From NCBI GenBank assembly GCA_029068665.1, contig JAIECC010000038.1:1-8741 (forward strand): DNA of 8,741 bases, read 5' to 3'. Position numbers and translations under genes: made by a program. The notes beneath the pieces are model-generated. The model was not told the origin of the DNA, made no database searches, and saw only the letters and a list, made by a program, of their open reading frames with translations. Of the stretch, positions 1 through 6,769 are shown one piece after another; positions within the stretch are counted from its first letter, which is position 1, and each line of letters opens with the position of its first letter. The stretch comes from Lachnospiraceae bacterium. Its GTDB lineage: Bacteria; Bacillota; Clostridia; Lachnospirales; Lachnospiraceae.

Positions 1-538
1 GCATTGTATCCAAGGAATCCTGATCTGGCTCTTCCTGTTCCGAAAACACCTGTAACACTTTCCGGTCCTGCTCTAATTGCTTCAAATAGTGATTACAGAC
101 ATTCTCTTCCATGTGAAGGGTATAATGCTTACTTGGTATTATTTCCTTATGAACACACAAGGACCAGACCGCTCCAATCGCTCCCAGAATGGTACCAATG
201 CTTATTCCTCCAAAAAGAACTATTGCAAAATCACCGAATGGTGGATACGCTGTTTCCCCAAAAAGAATCGCTAATACTATGCTTCCGATTCCAATGCCTC
301 CGTAAATACCTACCGTCCACAATAAGTTCTTCCTGCGATGCTCCACTGCCTTTATCCGCTCCCGATATCGATTTTCCAGAAACAAAATCTGCTCAAGAGC
401 ATCTGATATCTCAAAATGAATATTTCGCTCTGCAATTTCTTCCTCTACTTCATATTCTTCCGGATGTATCAAAAACAAAACTGGTTCCCTCCTCAGGTCA
501 AGTCTGCCAAATGTCTGCTGCGCAGCCGCTTGGCTCAT
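1..538 (-). CDS. Unrecognised membrane protein with two transmembrane helices, 3' end outside the window
   Basis: I do not recognise this family. The minus-strand frame is open from an ATG at 538 to the left edge, 179 residues without a stop. Residues 1-25 are a polar N-terminus (MSQAAAQQTFG, then LRREPVLFLIHPEEY). Residues 26-70 are highly charged and probably helical, rich in Glu, Arg and Lys. Two hydrophobic glycine-rich segments follow, at about 71-93 and 105-129, separated by a short turn (GETAYPPFGDF). Residues 130-179 are hydrophilic and probably helical. By inference the protein is a small inner-membrane protein with a helical hairpin and both soluble ends on the same side. Coding potential is supported by protein-like composition and amphipathic layout. 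No Shine-Dalgarno sequence lies before 538, and an in-frame ATG at 553 would add MYANT. The gene lies after the etfA terminator and has its own promoter-like boxes, so it is probably not part of the butyrate operon. Function unknown. Confidence 0.72.
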   Translation of the reverse strand, partial: MSQAAAQQTFGRLDLRREPVLFLIHPEEYEVEEEIAERNIHFEISDALEQILFLENRYRERIKAVEHRRKNLLWTVGIYGGIGIGSIVLAILFGETAYPPFGDFAIVLFGGISIGTILGAIGAVWSLCVHKEIIPSKHYTLHMEENVCNHYLKQLEQDRKVLQVFSEQEEPDQDSLDTM

Positions 539-562
539 TGTGTTCGCGTACATTTATACCAT
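506..562. repeat. Direct repeat copy 1, covering the start region of the membrane-protein gene
   Basis: These 57 bp are repeated at 599-654 with a single-base length difference (TATAAATG here, TATAATG there, read on the minus strand). The copy holds an extended -10-like box (TGGTATAAA, 553-561 minus), ATG codons at 553 and 538, and the first eleven codons of the downstream gene (MSQAAAQQTFG). It contains a 10-bp perfect palindrome, GCTGCGCAGC, and outer arms GCCAA/TTGGC, so the transcript can fold. The offset between copies is 93 bp in the coding part, exactly 31 codons. Confidence 0.95.
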
Positions 563-631
563 GATTCCGCTCTGCTCCATCATGGTTCGCGCACATTCGC
601 CAAATGTCTGCTGCGCAGCCGCTTGGCTCAT
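554..631 (-). other. Possible short upstream ORF (25 codons) sharing its N-terminus with the next gene
   Basis: Reading minus from ATG 631 gives MSQAAAQQTFG followed by ECARTMMEQSGIMV and a TAA at 554-556. The first eleven residues are identical to those of the gene starting at 538, because both starts lie in the direct repeat. An in-frame ATG at 646 would make it 30 residues. The TAA directly abuts an in-frame ATG (553) of the main gene, so the sequence reads GTA TAA ATG. There is no Shine-Dalgarno sequence. It could be a leader peptide that couples translation, or only a by-product of a 31-codon duplication of the gene start. I favour the by-product but cannot exclude a function. Confidence 0.3.
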
Positions 632-654
632 TGTGTTCGCGTACATTATACCAT
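599..654. repeat. Direct repeat copy 2, upstream copy of the gene-start repeat
   Basis: This is a 56-bp copy of 506-562, identical except for one missing base. A 36-bp spacer (563-598) separates the two. The spacer itself carries a diverged partial match to the repeat (GTGCGCGAACC-ATGATGG against GTACGCGAACACAATGA on the minus strand), suggesting a third, decayed unit. On the minus strand this copy contains the better -10 box of the two (TGGTATAAT). Confidence 0.95.
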
Positions 655-673
655 AAACCCAATACTATAGTAT
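645..673 (-). promoter_or_regulatory. Probable promoter (extended -10) with palindromic operator candidate
   Basis: The minus strand has TGGTATAAT (645-653), a perfect -10 hexamer with the TGn extension. No good -35 hexamer lies at the usual spacing. Instead the -35 zone overlaps a 12-bp perfect palindrome, ATACTATAGTAT (662-673), which could be an operator. Initiation about 7 nt after the -10 would fall near 637, only a few bases before the ATG at 631, giving a nearly leaderless transcript. The promoter call is supported by sequence; the operator role is inference. Confidence 0.55.
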
Positions 674-690
674 AGACAAATATGATTCAC

Positions 691-724
691 AAAAAAGAGG
701 ACCACTCCTGGGAGCAGTCCTCTT
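691..724 (-). terminator. Intrinsic terminator of the thl-crt-hbd-bcd-etfB-etfA operon
   Basis: Plus-strand AAGAGGAC (695-702) and GTCCTCTT (717-724) form an 8-bp perfect stem. In minus-strand RNA the stem extends through two G-U wobbles and three more pairs (705-707 with 712-714), giving 13 pairs and a 4-nt loop. On the minus strand it is followed by a run of six T (691-696). It lies 24 bp past the etfA stop codon. The wobbles pair only in minus-strand RNA, which fits the direction of the operon. Confidence 0.93.
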
Positions 725-747
725 GGATGATTGTATTACTATATAAT

Positions 748-1791
748 TTATTTTGCTGCCATTTCAGCCTTTAAGGATTCGGTCAATGCCGGCACGATCT
801 TGTTCAGATCACCAACAATGCCATAATCAGCTACATCAAAGATTGGAGCAGTATCATCCTTATTAATTGCAATAATGATATCGGATTCTTCCATTCCGGC
901 TACATGCTGAATAGCACCGGAAATACCGATTGCAAAATATACATTTGGACGTACCGTTTTACCGGTCTGACCAACCTGCAGATCCTTTGGCATCCAGCCG
1001 GAATCTACTACTGCACGTGAGCAGCTTACAGTACCACCCAGTACATCTGCCAGATCCTGCAGCATCTTGAAGTTCTCAGCACTTCCAACACCACGACCAC
1101 CGGAAACCAGAATCTTGGCATCCATAATATCTACGGTATCAGATACAGCCTTTACAACCTCTAAGATTTCTACGTATTTGTTATCCGGAGTAAATCCAGG
1201 ATTGAACTCGATTACCTCTGCCTTTGCACCTTCTGTCTTCGGTGCCTTCTGCATAACACCCGGACGAACCGTAGCCATCTGTGGACGATGATTCGGGCAG
1301 GCAATGGTTGCGATTGTATTACCGCCAAATGCCGGACGGGTCATTAATAACTGATTGTGCAGCTGCTCTTTGCCAGGAATCGGGTTGATCGGGAAATCCC
1401 CAATCTCTAACTGGGTACAGTCAGCAGTCAGACCAGTGTGGATTCGTGCAGATACACGAGGACCCAGGTCACGACCGATTGCCGTAGCACCAACCAGCAT
1501 AATCTCCGGCTTGTATTCCTGAATTACGGAAGCAAGTGCATGGGTATAAGGCTCTGTTCTGTAGTCCTTCAACTCCGGATCATCTACAACGATAACCTTA
1601 TCTGCACCATATGCAGCAAGCTCATCTGCAAGGCCCTTTACATTTGAGCCGATTAATACTGCAGTTACATCAGTACCTAAATCTTTTGCAAGGTCTTTGC
1701 CTTTTCCGATTAATTCGAATGCAATTCCGCTAATTTCGTTATCAACCTGCTGCGCAAAGACATATACTCCTTTATATTCTTCTAATCCCAT
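748..1791 (-). CDS. etfA: Electron transfer flavoprotein alpha subunit
   Basis: This is the alpha subunit of the cytoplasmic EtfAB flavoprotein that passes electrons to butyryl-CoA dehydrogenase. In anaerobes of this kind, NADH electrons are split between crotonyl-CoA and ferredoxin. From ATG 1791 it has 347 residues, normal for the family. Residues 1-200 form the N-terminal alpha/beta domain (YKGVYVFAQQ at 6-15, GATAIGRDLGPR at 101-112). Residues 225-347 form the C-terminal FAD domain with GGRGVGS (231-237), SRAVVDSGW (258-266), GQTGK (274-278), the ETF-alpha signature VYFAIGISGAIQH (284-296) with AIN (308-310), and DYGIVGDL (322-329). No fused ferredoxin domain is present. A GTG at 1803 would add four residues. 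I prefer the ATG because GGTGA lies about 6 nt before it and the upstream GTG has only a weak AAGAAAAG. It is the last gene of the operon and is followed by a strong terminator. Confidence 0.96.
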   Translation of the reverse strand: MGLEEYKGVYVFAQQVDNEISGIAFELIGKGKDLAKDLGTDVTAVLIGSNVKGLADELAAYGADKVIVVDDPELKDYRTEPYTHALASVIQEYKPEIMLVGATAIGRDLGPRVSARIHTGLTADCTQLEIGDFPINPIPGKEQLHNQLLMTRPAFGGNTIATIACPNHRPQMATVRPGVMQKAPKTEGAKAEVIEFNPGFTPDNKYVEILEVVKAVSDTVDIMDAKILVSGGRGVGSAENFKMLQDLADVLGGTVSCSRAVVDSGWMPKDLQVGQTGKTVRPNVYFAIGISGAIQHVAGMEESDIIIAINKDDTAPIFDVADYGIVGDLNKIVPALTESLKAEMAAK

Positions 1792-1820
1792 TTTTTTCAC
1801 CACGCTTTTCTTAGTTTTTA

Positions 1821-2603
1821 TTAAATCACATGCTTCGTCTTTAACTTGTCAACGATGTAGTCAACTGCTTCTGTCGGGTCTAAGGCTACCTTTTCACCGG
1901 CACCCTTTCTTACCTTGTCAGATGCTCTTGCAATCTGTGTCGGAGAACCCTTCAGACCTAAGTTAGAGTCATCTACATCTACTAAGTTTGCTCTGCCCCA
2001 GGTAGTAATCTCTGCCTGATATGCATCGAAGATTCCACCCGGTGTCATGTAACGCGGCTCATTTAACTCAGCAAGTGCAGTAATCAGACAAGGCATCTTT
2101 GCCTTTACCACGTGATAACGATCATCATACTGACGCTCTACGATTACACTGTCGCCTTCTACCTTGATATTCTGTGCGTAAGAAATAACCGGAATTCCTA
2201 AATGCTCGGAAATCTGCGGACCAACCTGTGCGGTATCACCATCAATTGCCTGACGTCCGGTAATAATCAAGTCATATTCCAAGTTACGGATTGCACCTGC
2301 CAGAGTCTGGGAGGTTGCCCAGGTATCTGCACCGCCTAATACACGGTCAGTTACCAGAATTCCTTTATCCGCACCCATAGCCATAGCTTCACGAAGTACC
2401 TCCTCTGCCTTTGGAAGACCCATGGTGATTACAGTAACTTCTGCACCATACTGATCTTTCAGACGAAGAGCTGCTTCCAAGCCTGCCTTGTCATCCGGAT
2501 TCATAATGGTAAGCATTGCGCCTCGATCAAGAGTACCATCCGGGTTGAATTTTACGCCACCCTTTGTATCCGGTACCTGTTTAATACATACAACTATTTT
2601 CAC
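1821..2603 (-). CDS. etfB: Electron transfer flavoprotein beta subunit
   Basis: This is the beta subunit of EtfAB. In bifurcating complexes it holds the flavin that takes the hydride from NADH. It has 260 residues from the GTG at 2603 and starts MKIVVCIKQVPDTK, the usual N-terminus. The family hallmark is at 117-130, GRQAIDGDTAQVGP, which wraps the flavin phosphate. ADTWATSQTLA at 92-102 and the recognition loop EPRYMTPGG at 182-190 also fit. An upstream in-frame GTG at 2612 exists, but AAAGGAG ends only 8 nt before 2603 and overlaps the upstream codon, so 2603 is the better start. The gene follows bcd after 21 bp and precedes etfA by 29 bp, consistent with co-transcription and equal amounts of the two subunits. 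Identity is secure. Bifurcation is inferred from the association with bcd and from known relatives. Confidence 0.97.
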   Translation of the reverse strand: MKIVVCIKQVPDTKGGVKFNPDGTLDRGAMLTIMNPDDKAGLEAALRLKDQYGAEVTVITMGLPKAEEVLREAMAMGADKGILVTDRVLGGADTWATSQTLAGAIRNLEYDLIITGRQAIDGDTAQVGPQISEHLGIPVISYAQNIKVEGDSVIVERQYDDRYHVVKAKMPCLITALAELNEPRYMTPGGIFDAYQAEITTWGRANLVDVDDSNLGLKGSPTQIARASDKVRKGAGEKVALDPTEAVDYIVDKLKTKHVI

Positions 2604-2624
2604 GGTATTCACTCCTTTATTCTA

Positions 2625-3791
2625 TTATTTCAATAAGCTGCCAGAAATAACCATTCTCTGAACTTCACTGGTACCTTCATAGATCTCGGTAATCTTGGCA
2701 TCACGCATCATACGTTCAACATCATACTCTCTGATATAACCATAGCCACCATGAAGCTGTACAGCCTTGGTGGTAACTTCCATAGCAACCTCTGCTGCAT
2801 ATAACTTCGCCATAGCTGCCTCAACGGAATAAGAAACCTTTGGATTGGTCTGATACTCAGCCTTCTTCATAGCTGCCTTGTATACCAGATTCTTAGCTGC
2901 TTCTACCTTGGTTGCCATATCTGCTAACTGGAACTGGGTGTTCTGGAATGCACCAATGGCTCTGCCGAACTGCTTCCGTTCCTTTACGTACTCAATGGTA
3001 GTCTCTAATGCACCTTCTGCAAGTCCAAGTGCCTGAGCTGCAATACCAATACGACCGCCATCCAATGTATGCATGGCAATATTAAAGCCCTTACCCTTCT
3101 GTCCCAACAGGTTATCCTTCGGAATCCGGCAGTCGGTAAAGATTAACTCATAAGTAGAAGAACCACGGATACCCATCTTCTTTTCCTTTGTACCAAAGGT
3201 AAAGCCAGGGGTTCCCTTTTCTACGATAAATGCAGAGATTTCCTTAAACGGCTTACCACGCTTCTCAATAATTCCGGTAACGGCAATTACAATATATACA
3301 TCTGCTTCCTTACCATTGGTAATAAAGCACTTAGAGCCGTTTAATACCCATTCATCACCATCTAATACAGCCTTCGTCTGCTGTCCCTGGGCATCTGTAC
3401 CGGCACCTGGCTCGGTCAGACCAAAAGCACCCAGCTTTCTACCAGTGGCTAAGTCCGGTAAATACTTTGCTTTCTGCTCCGGTGTACCATAGGTCTGAAT
3501 CGGGTCTACACAAAGAGAGGTATGTGCAGATACGATAACACCTGTAGTACCGCATACCTTGGAAAGTTCTTCCACGCACATTACGTAGGTCAACGGGTCA
3601 CAGCCCTGACCTTCATATTCTTTGGAAACCGGAATACCTAAGAACCCAAGCTTAGCCATCTTTTCAACGGTCTCCCGTGGGAACTGTTCGGTCTCATCTA
3701 CCTCTTGTGCAAGAGGCTTTACTTCATTTTGAGCGAATTCCTGAAACAGGCGTCTCGCCATCTCATGTTCTTTACTTAAAGAAAAATCCAT
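2625..3791 (-). CDS. bcd: Butyryl-CoA dehydrogenase (short-chain acyl-CoA dehydrogenase)
   Basis: This FAD enzyme reduces crotonyl-CoA to butyryl-CoA in the cytoplasm, using EtfAB as electron partner. At 388 residues it is full length. Residues 1-115 form the helical N-terminal domain. The middle beta domain holds the flavin-contacting GLTEPGAGTDA (124-134) and GFTFG TKEKKMGIRGSST (196-213). The C-terminal helical domain has ERKQFGRAIGAFQ (271-283), LHGGYGYIREYDVERMMRD (346-364) and the catalytic base Glu372 in YEGTSE (371-376), the position expected for short-chain members. The ATG at 3791 has GGAGGA about 9 nt upstream. An 81-bp gap holding a hairpin separates it from hbd, the widest gap in the operon, so bcd-etfB-etfA may be expressed at a different level from thl-crt-hbd. 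Other short-chain acyl-CoA dehydrogenase activities are possible by sequence alone, but the gene context makes butyryl-CoA dehydrogenase very likely. Confidence 0.97.
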   Translation of the reverse strand: MDFSLSKEHEMARRLFQEFAQNEVKPLAQEVDETEQFPRETVEKMAKLGFLGIPVSKEYEGQGCDPLTYVMCVEELSKVCGTTGVIVSAHTSLCVDPIQTYGTPEQKAKYLPDLATGRKLGAFGLTEPGAGTDAQGQQTKAVLDGDEWVLNGSKCFITNGKEADVYIVIAVTGIIEKRGKPFKEISAFIVEKGTPGFTFGTKEKKMGIRGSSTYELIFTDCRIPKDNLLGQKGKGFNIAMHTLDGGRIGIAAQALGLAEGALETTIEYVKERKQFGRAIGAFQNTQFQLADMATKVEAAKNLVYKAAMKKAEYQTNPKVSYSVEAAMAKLYAAEVAMEVTTKAVQLHGGYGYIREYDVERMMRDAKITEIYEGTSEVQRMVISGSLLK

Positions 3792-3827
3792 GATTACTAT
3801 TCCTCCATTTTATTCTTTCTTCAACAA

Positions 3828-3854
3828 GACTGCTGCCGGTATCCGGCAACAGTC
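3828..3854 (-). promoter_or_regulatory. Intercistronic hairpin between hbd and bcd
   Basis: Arms 3828-3839 and 3843-3854 form a 12-bp stem with loop ATA in minus-strand RNA, including the pair of arms TGCCGG/CCGGCA. The single C-A mismatch on the plus strand (3833, 3849) becomes a G-U wobble in the mRNA, so the stem is unbroken only in the operon transcript. It is followed by UUGUUGAAG rather than a U tract, so full termination is unlikely. Partial attenuation, RNA processing or protection of an mRNA end is a reasonable inference. Confidence 0.7.
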
Positions 3855-3872
3855 CCATTTATTCCATATTTA

Positions 3873-4712
3873 TTACTTAGAGTAATCGTAGAAGCCCACA
3901 CCGGTCTTACGGCCCAGCTTGCCGCCACGAACCATCTTCCGAAGAAGCGGATGTGCACGATACTTGGAATCACCGGTCTCTGCATATAATACATCCATAA
4001 TAGCGAGTACAATATCCAGACCAACCAAATCACCTAATGCCAAAGGTCCCATTGGATGGCTTGCACCAAGCTTCATTGCAGTATCAATACCTTCCACAGA
4101 AGCGATTCCCTCTGCATAAATTCCAATTGCTTCATTGATCATTGGAATTAAGATACGGTTTACAACAAAACCAGGAGCTTCTTCTACCTGTACCGGCTCT
4201 TTGCCGATTTCAACAGAAATCGCTTTAATCTTGTCCACCAATTCAGCAGGGGTATTAGCACCGGCAATTACTTCAACCAGCTTCATACGGTCTGCCGGAT
4301 TGAAGAAATGCATACCGATAATCGGACGATCCAGTCCTGCACCGATTTCAGTGATGGACAAAGAAGAGGTGTTGGTTGCAAACATACAATCCTTCGGAAC
4401 AATTGCCATCAATTCCTTGAAGGTATCCTTCTTAATTGCCATATTCTCCGGAGCAACCTCGATTACCAAATCACAGTCCGTACAGATGTCCTTCAGACCG
4501 GTCTTGATCTTACCAAGGATTTCATCCCCCTTCTCCTGGGTGATTTTTTCCTTGCCTACCAGAAACTTAATGTTCTTTTCAATCTTTGCCTTACCACCAT
4601 CTGCAAACTCCTGCTTGATATCGCAAAGGCGAACATCATAACCATCTGTCATTGCAAATGCCTGCGCAATACCGGAACCCATGGTTCCTGCACCAATAAT
4701 ACCTACTACCAT
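3873..4712 (-). CDS. hbd: 3-hydroxybutyryl-CoA dehydrogenase
   Basis: This cytoplasmic enzyme reduces acetoacetyl-CoA to 3-hydroxybutyryl-CoA, the second step from acetyl-CoA to butyryl-CoA. At 279 residues it has the single-function bacterial length with no fused hydratase. The N-terminal Rossmann fold starts GIIGAGTMGSGIAQ (4-17), which binds the dinucleotide. Active-site residues are Ser117 in NTSSLSI, His135 in GMHFFNP, Glu147 in KLVEVI and Asn185 in the family signature APGFVVNR (179-186). The C-terminal helical dimerisation domain includes GLDIVLAIMDVL (231-242) and ends GRKTGVGFYDYSK. Whether it prefers NADH or NADPH cannot be read safely from the sequence; Asp31 at the end of the second strand favours NAD(H). 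The ATG at 4712 has GGAGGAG about 7 nt upstream. It follows crt by 19 bp. Confidence 0.97.
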   Translation of the reverse strand: MVVGIIGAGTMGSGIAQAFAMTDGYDVRLCDIKQEFADGGKAKIEKNIKFLVGKEKITQEKGDEILGKIKTGLKDICTDCDLVIEVAPENMAIKKDTFKELMAIVPKDCMFATNTSSLSITEIGAGLDRPIIGMHFFNPADRMKLVEVIAGANTPAELVDKIKAISVEIGKEPVQVEEAPGFVVNRILIPMINEAIGIYAEGIASVEGIDTAMKLGASHPMGPLALGDLVGLDIVLAIMDVLYAETGDSKYRAHPLLRKMVRGGKLGRKTGVGFYDYSK

Positions 4713-4731
4713 TCACGTCTCCTCCTACCTT

Positions 4732-5517
4732 TTATTTATTTTGAAATGGTTCTTTTACTTTTTCTTTATTCTTATCCAGGAAGAATGCCATACCATACTT
4801 CTGATCCTCTGTCTCAAAGCAGCTTCCGAACAGCTTCTCTTCAATGACGATTGCCTGATCCATATCTACTTCCAGTCCATCATTGATTGCCTTCTTGCAG
4901 GCACGAACCGCAATCGGTGCATTCTTTGCAATGCCGCCTGCCAGCTTCTTTGCTGCATCCATCAACTCAGCCTGCGGATATACTGCATTGACCAGACCAA
5001 TCCGAAGCGCCTCATCTGCCTTAATATTTCTGGCACCGTAGATCATCTGCTTCGCCATGCCCGGACCAACCAGACGGGCCAGTCGCTGGGTACCGCCAAA
5101 TCCAGGAGTAATGCCCAAGCCTACCTCCGGCTGACCAAATACCGCATTCTCAGAACAGATTCGAATGTCACAGCTCATGGAAATCTCACAGCCACCGCCT
5201 AATGCAAAGCCGTTAATTGCTGCAATGACCGGAATCGGGAAGGTCTCTATCATACGGAACACATCGTTACCCTTCTTACCAAATGCTTCTCCCTCTGCCT
5301 TTGTCAATGTAGACATCTCACCGATATCTGCACCGGCAACAAATGATTTTTCACCGGCACCGGTTAAAATAACCACTCTTACAGCATCCAGATCAATTGC
5401 CTTAAAGGTCGCATCAATCTCTTCTAATACCTGACTATTCAACGCATTCAGTGCCTTTGGACGATTAATGGTAACAATCCCCACAAATCCTTCCTGTTCA
5501 TAAGTAATGAATTCCAT
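4732..5517 (-). CDS. crt: 3-hydroxybutyryl-CoA dehydratase (crotonase)
   Basis: This crotonase-fold enzyme removes water from 3-hydroxybutyryl-CoA to give crotonyl-CoA. It has 261 residues, the usual length. The CoA-binding and oxyanion-hole elements are FVAGADIGEM (59-68) and GFALGGGCEI (103-112). The two catalytic glutamates are Glu111 in GGGCEI and Glu131 in FGQPEVGLGITPGFGGTQRL (127-146), both in the positions of the classic enoyl-CoA hydratases. The C-terminal helices that build the hexamer follow (about 200-255). The ATG at 5517 has AAGGAGAG about 9 nt upstream. It lies 39 bp after thl and 19 bp before hbd. Family membership is certain. The short-chain substrate is inferred from its place between thl and hbd in the operon. 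Confidence 0.97.
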   Translation of the reverse strand: MEFITYEQEGFVGIVTINRPKALNALNSQVLEEIDATFKAIDLDAVRVVILTGAGEKSFVAGADIGEMSTLTKAEGEAFGKKGNDVFRMIETFPIPVIAAINGFALGGGCEISMSCDIRICSENAVFGQPEVGLGITPGFGGTQRLARLVGPGMAKQMIYGARNIKADEALRIGLVNAVYPQAELMDAAKKLAGGIAKNAPIAVRACKKAINDGLEVDMDQAIVIEEKLFGSCFETEDQKYGMAFFLDKNKEKVKEPFQNK

Positions 5518-5556
5518 CTACGTTCTCTCCTTTATATTCGAATTCTTTTCTAACTC

Positions 5557-6738
5557 TTAGTCACGCTTTACAACGGTTGCACAGCCCATACCACCGCCGA
5601 TGCAAAGGGTTGCAAGACCGGTCTTGGCATCCCGCTTTGCCATCTCATGAAGCAGGGTAACCAGAATACGGCATCCGGAAGCACCTACCGGGTGACCCAG
5701 TGCAATCGCACCACCATTGACATTCAATACCTCATCCTTGAAGCCCAGATCCTTCTGTACTGCAATAGACTGAGCAGCAAATGCCTCATTTGCTTCAATC
5801 AGATCAAAATCATCAATCTTCATTCCGGTCTTAGCCATAACCTTGTTGGTTGCTGCTACCGGACCAATACCCATGATGGAAGGATCCACACCGCCCAATG
5901 CTCCTGCAACAAAGGTAGCCATTGGTGTAACGCCTAATTCCTTTGCCTTCTCTTCACTCATAACTACAATCGCTGCTGCACCGTCATTGATACCAGAAGA
6001 GTTTGCCGCAGTTACAATACCATCCTTCTTAAATGCAGGACGTAACTTTGCAATTCCTTCTGCGGTGGTACCTGGACGAGGTCCTTCATCCGTATCAACT
6101 ACCACAGTTGCCTTCTTAGTCTTTACTTCTACCGGAACGATTTCATCCTTGAACTTTCCTGCTGCCATAGCTGCTTCACACTTCTGCTGGCTCCATGCAG
6201 CGAACTTGTCCAGTTCTTCCCGGGTGATTCCATACTTTTCACATACATTCTCAGCGGTAATACCCATGTGATAATCATTAAATGCATCCCATAATGCATC
6301 ATTTACCATGGTATCCACCATAGTATTGTTACCCATTCTATATCCAAAACGAGCCTGCTTTAATGCATATGGAGCCATAGACATATTCTCCATACCGCCG
6401 GCTACCACGATGTCTGCATCACCTGCCTGAATCATCTGTGCAGCCATATTGACACAGTTCAGACCGGAACCACATACAACGTTGATGGTAACAGCCGGAA
6501 CCTCAATCGGAAGTCCTGCCTTGATGGAAGCCTGACGGGCAACATTCTGTCCCTGGCCTGCCTGAATAACACAACCCATGTATACCTGATCAACCTGCTC
6601 CGGTGCCACACCTGCACGATTCAAAGCCTCTTTTATTACGATAGAACCTAACTCTGCTGCCGGTACAGTACTTAACTGACCGCCCATAGTTCCGATTGCA
6701 GTACGACATGCGCCTGCTAAAACAACTTTCTTCGACAT
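5557..6738 (-). CDS. thl: Acetyl-CoA acetyltransferase (thiolase)
   Basis: This enzyme joins two acetyl-CoA into acetoacetyl-CoA, the entry step of butyrate synthesis. From ATG 6738 it has 393 residues and begins MSKKVVLAGACRTAIG. The acylated nucleophile is Cys89 in VVCGSGLNCVN (87-97). The C-terminal catalytic pair is His349 in GHPVGASG and Cys379 in CIGGGMG. Further thiolase marks are GGMENMS (114-120) and EANEAFAAQ (315-323). The Cys89/Cys379 pair matches the pair that forms a redox-switch disulfide in Clostridium acetobutylicum thiolase; whether it does so here is untested. The frame continues upstream to an ATG at 6822, but GGAGGA lies about 10 nt before 6738, and residues before it do not look like thiolase. 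First gene of the operon, behind a promoter at 6832-6860. Confidence 0.97.
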   Translation of the reverse strand: MSKKVVLAGACRTAIGTMGGQLSTVPAAELGSIVIKEALNRAGVAPEQVDQVYMGCVIQAGQGQNVARQASIKAGLPIEVPAVTINVVCGSGLNCVNMAAQMIQAGDADIVVAGGMENMSMAPYALKQARFGYRMGNNTMVDTMVNDALWDAFNDYHMGITAENVCEKYGITREELDKFAAWSQQKCEAAMAAGKFKDEIVPVEVKTKKATVVVDTDEGPRPGTTAEGIAKLRPAFKKDGIVTAANSSGINDGAAAIVVMSEEKAKELGVTPMATFVAGALGGVDPSIMGIGPVAATNKVMAKTGMKIDDFDLIEANEAFAAQSIAVQKDLGFKDEVLNVNGGAIALGHPVGASGCRILVTLLHEMAKRDAKTGLATLCIGGGMGCATVVKRD

Positions 6739-6769
6739 AACACAATCATCCTCCATTATTTTTTTATGC

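Noticed and set aside
4..564. Plus-strand open frame of 186 codons at the left edge
   Set aside because: The minus strand gives a protein with clear helices and membrane segments. The plus product is a low-quality, Ser/Pro/Leu-rich translation without domains.
506..654. Possible CRISPR array
   Set aside because: There are only two copies, the repeat is 57 bp, and it contains promoter and start-codon sequence. No cas genes are present.
416..670. Plus-strand 84-codon frame with an internal repeat (AKCLLRSRLAHCVRVH twice)
   Set aside because: The protein repeat only reflects the DNA direct repeat at 506-562 and 599-654. No ribosome binding site was seen.
4135..4641. Plus-strand open frame of 168 codons opposite hbd
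   Set aside because: Hbd has every family motif on the minus strand. The plus frame is an antisense shadow with atypical composition.
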